In this document: piece after piece, positions 57,501 through 64,000 of the stretch
How positions within the stretch are numbered: position 1 is the first letter of the stretch
How the letters are laid out: each line of letters begins with the position of its first letter
Source of the DNA: Heracleum sosnowskyi
Lineage: Eukaryota; Streptophyta; Magnoliopsida; Apiales; Apiaceae
DNA length: 64,000 nt
NCBI GenBank assembly: GCA_030848705.1
Contig: JAUIZM010000016.1
Span: 1,178,001-1,242,000 of the forward strand
Reading direction: 5' to 3'
Notes under the pieces: model-generated
The model's input: only the letters and a program-made list of their open reading frames with translations
Database searches by the model: none
Told to the model about the DNA's origin: nothing
Translations under genes and position numbers: made by a program

Positions 57501-59427
57501 TAATTATTTAAAGTATATTATTTTTGAATAGTCATTTGAGGTTTATTTATTAATTAATATTATGTTTGAATATTCATTTGAGGATTATTTATTAATGAAT
57601 ATTATTTCTGAATATTCAGTTAAGGTTTACTTATTTAATGAATATTATTTTTGAATATTCATTCGAGGTTTGTTTATTTGATGAATATTATTTTCGAATA
57701 TTCATTTGAAGGTTTACTTGTTAATAAATATTATTAATTATTTTCAAATCAAAAAGAGGTTCCCAAAACAAGGTTTTTCCATTTAAATCTGTCTTTTAAA
57801 GGGGATTTAAATGCTCGCTCAACTATCAAAAATATGGGAAACCTGATTTAAGTGACTGCTATTCTTTTTAAACTCTCAACTCAAAACTGTCAGGGGACAG
57901 ATATTTTCTCGAAGCAATTTAGTTACTGTAAGTCAAATATTGTGTTACCACCTCAACGATCGAGGGGTAAATTCATGGAACAAGTCGATATCCATTAACA
58001 AGCAATAGCTTGGGAAATATTGGAGAATCTTCCTTTCCAACCTAGATATAACTACTTAGTGGAGTCGTATCAACAAGTGTTACACTTGGGGAAAGGAGGA
58101 CGATCTTTACGTTTCAGAGTCATGGATTTCATCTGAACTAGGAGTGGTGTAAGTGGTCAAGTTGCGTGGGCCCATCCAACTTTTATTGCCCCAAATGGGC
58201 CGGGAGGTCACAGTAAGACGGTAGACAATGTCAGGCTGTCGTGATTCTTCCATCTACATGTAGAAAACTATTTGAGCGGTGCGACCTGCTACTGATCATA
58301 GCAAGGTTAGGCACAGCGGACGCGGTAGCAACTCCACTATTAGTTCATCATCCAATTTGGATATTCCTGCAACATGTATTGGGGTGATGAACCAATCGTG
58401 TTGGCAGGGGGTCGAAAAGTGTTTGGAAATGAAGTGACAATAAATCCATATAACTTCATCTTTTAATTTATGAGTATGACTCTGATAAAACCTGATTAAG
58501 GATATATATGCCTAAGTGGATTTTGGGTTACGGAAATATTATATAAATTTTCCTCGTAACTTCCTCTCTTATATCATATGACTCTGTGGATACCTTACAT
58601 AACATGAGTTATGGTAAGGGAGTTGTTTATACTGAATCATCTTATAACTTCTTTTAAGTTATGTGTTGATATTCTGCTTACATAGCAGATATTTTTGGAA
58701 GAGTTATATTGGTTTACTTTGAAACCTTATCTTTTATATTATACTAGAACTTTGTTCATAATATAGCAAAAGCTTGCAGAAATATTATGAAATGATATTT
58801 GAAGTACATTAATGGTACTGTTTTTGGGAATACATTCCGATAAGGAAATAATTTCAGTATCGAGATATTTTGACAAATTATTGTCTTATACCCGCTTTAT
58901 TCTGGGTTGAGTTAAAGGCAGGATTATGCCATATTTTTATTACCTTGCTGAGCTATCGCTCACTCTTGCTATTGTTTTATATATATTATATAGCAGCGAA
59001 GCAGGATGCCAATGGGACGGCACATACCCCGCAAGGCGTTTCCATAAACAGTTCCTAGCAGTGATCCCGAGAGTAGTACGAACCAATCGAATCAGGCTAC
59101 GGCTTTTGGTATTCAACTTATGTATAGACATGAATGGTATTAGAGGACTGTAAGCATCAGAAGGCTAAGTTGGTAATGTAACAATACTTAGAAATTGTAC
59201 CAGTAACAGATTCAAAAGAAATTTGGGTATTGTAATAAAAATTATTTATTCCGCAGTTGCTGTGTTGTGTCGTTTCTGAGACTCTAACATGTGTGTGTGT
59301 GTGTGAGACATATATTGTGGGGTCATGAGCAGGTGAATTATGAATGGTGTGAGTAATACAGGTAAGGCAAGGAGTACATGGATCGTGACAACCCTAAATC
59401 CCCGACCCCGGATTTGGGGCTGTTACA
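54515..59427 (+). repeat. 3' LTR of element G (4913 bp)
   Basis: It begins TATAATAACCCGAA, so the first dinucleotide is TA instead of TG, and ends GGGGCTGTTACA. It is followed by ACTTT and element F integrase. Its match to the left LTR runs over the full length. Confidence 0.92.
57300..57735 (+). repeat. AT-rich tandem array in the 3' LTR of element G
   Basis: Copy of the array at 47700-48135, with a few base differences and a one- or two-base length change. Confidence 0.85.
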
Positions 59428-59943
59428 ACTTTTGTGCTGATAAAGGAATAACAAGACAGTACTCTGCCCCTAGAACTCCTCAACAAAATGGAGTAGTGGA
59501 AAGAAAGAATCGTACTTTGATTGAAGCTGCTAGGACTATGTTAAGTGAGTCCAAACTTCCAACGTACTTTTGGGCTGAAGCAGCGAATACAGCTTGTTAT
59601 ACTCAGAATCGAACTTTAATCAACAAGGACTTAATGAAGACTCCTTATGAGATCATGAACAACAAGAAACCAACTGTCAAGTACTTTCATGTATTTGGAG
59701 CAAAATGCTTTGTGCTTATAGATGACAATGTGAAACGTGGCAAGTTTGATGCAAAGGCACAAGAAGCTATTTTTGTTGGTTATTCCAGAAGATCTTACAG
59801 AGTCTACTTGGTTGGCAGTCACACGGTAAAGGAAAGTGTCAATGTTACTTTTGATGACACTAAGTTCCCTAATATCCAAAAAGAAGACTCATCTGAAAAG
59901 CTGAAGTTTGATAACTTGCCAGACTCAGAATCAGATGATGTAG
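59428..59943 (+). pseudogene. pol: Element F pol, second part: integrase, cut by element H
   Basis: The frame continues the integrase from CADKGITRQYSAPRTPQQNG and NGVVERKNR through YFWAEAANTACYTQNRTLIN and the C-terminal KYFHVFGAKCFVL and AIFVGYS blocks, and stops at SESDDV where the LTR of element H begins. There are no stops within it. The linker, RT and RNase H lie to the right of H, outside the window. The frame that reads in from the G LTR upstream is not part of the gene. Confidence 0.9.
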
Positions 59944-60489
59944 TGTTAGGCCGAATACACAATATAATCAAGTATGTATGAAAATAACGACAATTAAGAA
60001 CACTGTTTATGAATCAATAAACTGTAATTATATTAACAGCTTCTCTCTTTATGATGTTAATGAATCACAAAGAGCTTCTAGGTTACAAGAATAATATATC
60101 AATAATCGCGTCCCTTCTAGGGATAACCTATCTGTGTTTTTATAGTACACAGCTACATATAATCCTTATCTAATTGATATTCCTACAAGTTAGCTATACA
60201 AAACTTATCAATTAAGGATTGCTTCTTATCTTCCATTCTGTTTCCTTAGCTGTATCAATATATTCTGCTTCTTTCCATCTTCAGAATATATTGCTTCTAG
60301 AATCTTTAATTCAGCACCGACAGCTAACTCAACTATCACCTTGTCAGACTTTACATAAACTCTGACCGGCTTCCTTTAAACTCTTCACCCTGTCAGAGTT
60401 TAATTAAACTCTGACCGGCTTCTGATAAACTCTTGTCAGTACCTGTTGCTTAAACACTGATAAACAAACATTAGCAATTATATCTAACA
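59944..60489 (-). repeat. 3' LTR of element H (546 bp)
   Basis: Plus-strand ends are TGTTAGGCCGAATACAC and TATATCTAACA. It has extra AAACTCTGACCGGCTTC-type units compared with the A LTR, which account for much of its greater length. Confidence 0.9.
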
Positions 60490-60652
60490 ATCTCCCCCAA
60501 CTTGTTCATAATAAAATGTACAAGTTAAACATATAATTGATGATGTCAAAACCATTTAACAAATGCAGTGTTTAACATATAACAGAGTTTAATTTAAAAC
60601 AGAGTTTAAATTTGACTTAGAATAGAAAATATTAAAAACTTACAGTCAGACT
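60490..60652 (-). promoter_or_regulatory. Polypurine tract and 3' spacer of element H
   Basis: The minus strand reads CAAGTTGGGGGAGAT directly before the LTR (60504-60490). The rest of this spacer is AT-rich with CAGAGTTTAA words and no gene. Confidence 0.8.
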
Positions 60653-63600
60653 TTACTTGACTTCTTCAATATCAGGTACAGTCCTGAGATAATCAATCAG
60701 CAGTCTTCTCTCAGCATTCTCAAGTTCAGCTATCATAATCTCTTTCAGCTCCTTATACTCTGGATCTCCTTCACCAGTTTGATATATGGCAGCCCTTAGA
60801 GAATAGATACTGTTCTTCTTCATATCATTCCCTAGCCGAATGTACTGAGCTTTATTTGACTCTAAATTGAATTCTAAGACTTTTAATCCCAGTGCAGTTT
60901 TAAATCTAGCACTGTTTCTCTTCATCTCCACCAATTTTCCAGTATGATCTCTATACTTTGGAATATAAGCATTTGAGACTTCTCCTCCTCCAAGCATCAC
61001 TTTTGATCTCAGCATCTTTTCTTTTAAGATTTGAGCAACATTATGGGTATGTCTGTTCTTAACTTTTAACAGATAAAGTACATATTCAAGTTCTTCCCAT
61101 GATTTGAGATTTACATCAGATTCTCCAATTCTATAAACTCTTCCATCACTCATGAAGTATAACAGAAACTGCTTCTTCAAGATCTTGTGAAAAATCAACT
61201 GAACAGATTCTAACTTATCAAGATTTTCTTGTGTATTCACAATACCAGATCCTGTCAGTGAAATATTGTCTTGAGATCTGTTATTTATTCTCTTCTCCCT
61301 ATGTGAACCTAAACCAGACTTATCATAAGATTCTTTTCCAAGTACAGTCCTGGTTTGAGAAAAATCCACAGGTTGAAGTGTCAGAGTTTCAGAGAATACA
61401 GGTCTTAAGAACCCTTTGAGTTGAGGAGCTAGCCGAGTTTGCACAGCTTGAGCCTTGTCAGAGGCTGGCTTAACTTCAATAGTATCATCAACTTGAGCAG
61501 CGTCAGAGGTTGATTTTGGTAATCTTGTTTCAACTTGAGCAATGTCAGAGGTTGAATAAATCTTCTTAGGTAACTGCTCTTCTTCTACCAGTTTACCTTT
61601 TCCTTTATCAGCATTTTTAATCACAGGCCTCCTTGAGTACTGTAAACTCTGATTAGAGTTTACATTCTCTTTGATAACAATTCCTTTTTCTTTCTTTCTA
61701 GGAGCCTTGATTTCCTTCTTCTTGTAAGTACCATCCTTCAATTTCTTCTGATGCTCTTCAGCAAGACTCAGCATTTCAGCTTCCATGTCTTCAACTGTAG
61801 CTTCATTACCATGTTCTTCTAGAAACATCTTGGTAGCAATTTCTTCATCAGTTACTGGATTGGCTGAAATAATTAAACTCTTAAGTCTTGAACCACTGGC
61901 AGAGTTTGAAATTTCTTTACCAGAGTTTATCAACCTATTAGAATTTAATTTTGATGTTCTTTTCCCTTGAACAGAAAGTAAATGCCTCTCAGATTCCTTG
62001 CTTCCACCATCAGCAGAATCATCATCCCTCCGTCTCAGAGTTTGAGTATCTTTGCATTTGTCATTATGTACACTCTCCCCCTTTTTGACATCATCAGAAA
62101 TTAGTACTGATGTCAGCAATTCAAGCGCAGTAGAAATGGAATTCAATTGAGTGAACATTGCAGCCTGATTCTCCTCAACTTTTCCAAGCCTTGTCTTGAT
62201 TTCCTCAGAATCCTTGGCTTGCTGCGTGAATTGTGTAGAATAAAATGATCTGTCAAGCTTCAAAGTTGTATCCCTTAGAGAAAATTCATTCCTCAGATTT
62301 GTAAACATCTGTTGATTCTCATCAAATCTATTATTGAGAGATTTGACTTGAACAACAGTTGCCTGTAAACTTGTAAGAACATCAGGATTTGTAATCTTCT
62401 TGACAGAATCAGATAAGAAATCTGCAGCCATTTGCGCTGGAAAGATACAATCTGCATTAGCCCATGCATTGTAGTACATATTCTGATAATGCTCAGAAGC
62501 AGCCCTTTGAATTTCCCTTTCTTCAGTAGAATTTGCTTGAATATCAGAAATTTCCACTTGAATATCAGAGTTTGAATGAGAAGGACTAGCTTCAGCATTG
62601 TCATCCTCTCTGTGAATATCTTCAAGCACATTTTCAGCAGTGATTTCATCAATTGACTGTGCAGTCGCATCAGGTACTTGATCTGCTACAGTTTGAGGAA
62701 CATCAGAGTTTGCTGGAGCAGTAACCTCTGCTTCTCTCTGAACAATCTCAACAACTGATTGTTGCAAAGTTTCAAGTAAGACAATATCCTCATGATCATT
62801 ATCTGTTGCATCTACAGGGAACTGAATCAACTCTAATCTGATCAACTTCATCACCTTTCTCAAAATCAATAGAAATGATTTCTGTGTGAGAAGCAATAGG
62901 TTCTACTAACTCAGTAGATGCTTGATCAGCTTCCAGTACAGTATCTTCATGATCAAGAATCCTGCTGTCAGAGTATGCAGCAGCTTCCTCCACTACATCA
63001 TCAGCTTTTGATGTAGGAGCTTCTGTTTCAAAATCCATCAGAAGAGTTACAGGATTTGCAGCATCCTCAGCAGTTAGAACAGTCTCCTTAACAACAACTG
63101 CAGGAGTACTTGAAGGAACAGTTGTAATCACAATCTCCTCATTCTCTGATGTAGGAGCTTCAGTGTCCTCAGGTTCTTTGTCCAGATTGGCAATGATATC
63201 ACCAAAAAGTTGATCAGCAACTAGCCGTCTCTTTCTCTGATGAAGAGTTTCTTCATCAGCTTCAGTTTCTGAGTCTGCACTAGAAGCAGCAGCAACAGAC
63301 TTTGCCCTGTGGGCTCGCCTTTTCTTCATTCTTTGTCTCTGAGGCACAGCATCAACATTTGATACCTCAGCTTCAGCGGGTTGCAAACCAGACTTTACTG
63401 CTCGAACTTTAGATCTCTTTGACCTCTGTGGTTGAGACTCAGAAGGTCCAGCTTCAGCAGTTGAGACTTGTTGTTGCTGTAAAGTGTCAAGAAATTGTTG
63501 CACTGATGCAGGCAACAGTAAAGGACCAACTTCTCCTTTCTTGTTGTCCTTGTTGATAAGGTCAGAGAATATACGTTTGTGCAGTTTAAACGAAAGTATA

Positions 63601-64000
63601 ACATCATCCTCTACTATCTCAACATTTGGACAGCAAAAATTGAATATCAATTGACAAAACCTAGAGAAATAAACAACATTTCTATTCTCTAGCATTTTCT
63701 CACCAATATTAGTTAAAACTAATCTAGCAACATCAAATTGACTGCCATAGAGAAGAGAATACCCGATCTGTAGACTATCCGTGGGAATCGCATCCCAATT
63801 GGTGCACTTCTTTCCAAAAACCCGAGTAATGCAATCGAAAAAGAAGCTCCATTCCTTGCGCAAAAATGGCCTTTTGAGTTGACCTATCTTTGACAAAGGT
63901 CCAGAGTAGCCGATTTCTCTCATCATCCTAACCAACTCAGAATCACCAACAGATATCGTGAAAGCATTAAAATCTTCAAGACCCAAAGCATCACGAACAG
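60653..64000 (-). pseudogene. Element H third ORF (env-like), one frameshift, N-terminus outside the window
   Basis: Two long frames overlap: 63986-62799 (continuing from beyond the right edge) and 62896-60653. The first has the conserved block MMREIGYSGPLSKIGQLKRP, NWDAIPTDSLQIGYSLLYG and VVYFSRFCQLIFNF, then a basic region (KKRRAHRAKS) and an acidic, Thr/Val-rich region. A one-base difference near 62812-62818 shifts the frame. The second frame has coiled-coil-like sequence (SLNNRFDENQQMFTNLRNEF), Lys-rich stretches and a conserved C-terminus near ERRLLIDYLRTV. The C-terminal end is similar in plan to the third ORF of C and I (a final LRAAIYQ-like block followed by a helical tail), so the two families share this protein. 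No clear signal peptide or membrane segment is visible. Confidence 0.8.

Larger units (their letters stand above)
44913..59427 (+). mobile_element. Element G: Ty3-gypsy element with 4.9 kb LTRs and a decayed interior
   Basis: LTRs at 44913-49826 and 54515-59427 are almost identical (roughly 1 percent different by eye). The target-site duplication ACTTT flanks the element at 44908-44912 and 59428-59432, and element F integrase sequence is continuous across it. The 4.7 kb interior keeps only scraps of gag, protease, RT, RNase H and the C-terminus of a chromovirus-like (Tekay/Del type) polyprotein, with many stops and gaps. Long LTRs with a much older-looking interior suggest a non-autonomous family moved by another element's proteins. 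Confidence 0.9.
40288..59943 (+). mobile_element. Element F: Ty1-copia element split by G and cut by H
   Basis: The plus strand reads 5' LTR (40288-41699), primer site, intact gag (41803-44043), pol to 44912, then element G, then pol again from 59428 to 59943, where the LTR of element H begins. Gag and the protease-integrase frame show no stops, so F is younger than its relative B. The RT, RNase H and 3' LTR lie beyond H, outside the window. Confidence 0.9.
59944..64000 (-). mobile_element. Element H: A-family Ty1-copia element, 3' part
   Basis: 3' LTR (59944-60489), polypurine tract and third ORF on the minus strand, running off the right edge. It is the same family as A: the LTR starts, the polypurine tract and the third ORF agree. 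Its gag and pol should lie to the right of the window. It inserted into element F pol. Confidence 0.88.

Noticed and set aside
59340..59427. Frame start in the G LTR leading into integrase
   Set aside because: Insertion junction; the integrase belongs to element F and begins at 44085.

Overview
This is a stretch of plant nuclear DNA made almost entirely of LTR retrotransposons nested inside one another. The evidence is tRNA-primed LTR elements of both superfamilies (Ty1-copia with initiator-Met type primer sites, Ty3-gypsy with Tat-type and chromovirus-type polyproteins), env-like extra ORFs, spliceosomal-type introns and AT-rich spacers. I see no host housekeeping gene, no rRNA or tRNA gene and nothing bacterial. 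A flowering plant, probably a dicot, fits; I cannot name the species.

Layout. (1) 1-8760, minus strand: element A, a long Ty1-copia element with gag, pol and a third (env-like) ORF; it runs off the left edge. (2) 8761-33180, minus strand: element B, an older Ty1-copia element split into four pieces by A, by E (10341-20119) and by C (20579-31123). E is a complete Tat-lineage Ty3-gypsy element on the plus strand, with identical LTRs, an unbroken 1821-residue Gag-Pol and an antisense, apparently spliced gene. C is a minus-strand Ty1-copia element with good LTRs; it has lost reverse transcriptase and RNase H and carries a small plus-strand transcription unit in their place. (3) 33181-36302, plus strand: the 3' end of element I (same family as C), into which B inserted. 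(4) 36303-39330: LTR-like fragments, a candidate SINE and a cluster of short palindromic motifs. (5) 39331-40287: a minus-oriented LTR of the B/F family, directly against element F. (6) 40288-59943, plus strand: element F (same family as B), with intact gag and a pol split by G (44913-59427). G is a gypsy element with 4.9 kb LTRs and a ruined interior. F is broken again by H. (7) 59944-64000, minus strand: element H (same family as A), 3' LTR and third ORF, running off the right edge.

Order of events read from the nesting: I before B; B before A, C and E; F before G and H. E is the youngest by its LTRs (404 bp each, no difference seen by eye), then G (about 1 percent) and C (about 2 percent). 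Within an element the genes work as usual for retrotransposons: Gag packages RNA, protease, integrase, RT and RNase H copy and insert it, and the LTRs supply promoter and termination signals. The roles of the third ORF of the copia elements and of the antisense gene of E are not known. LTR differences were judged by reading, not by alignment software.
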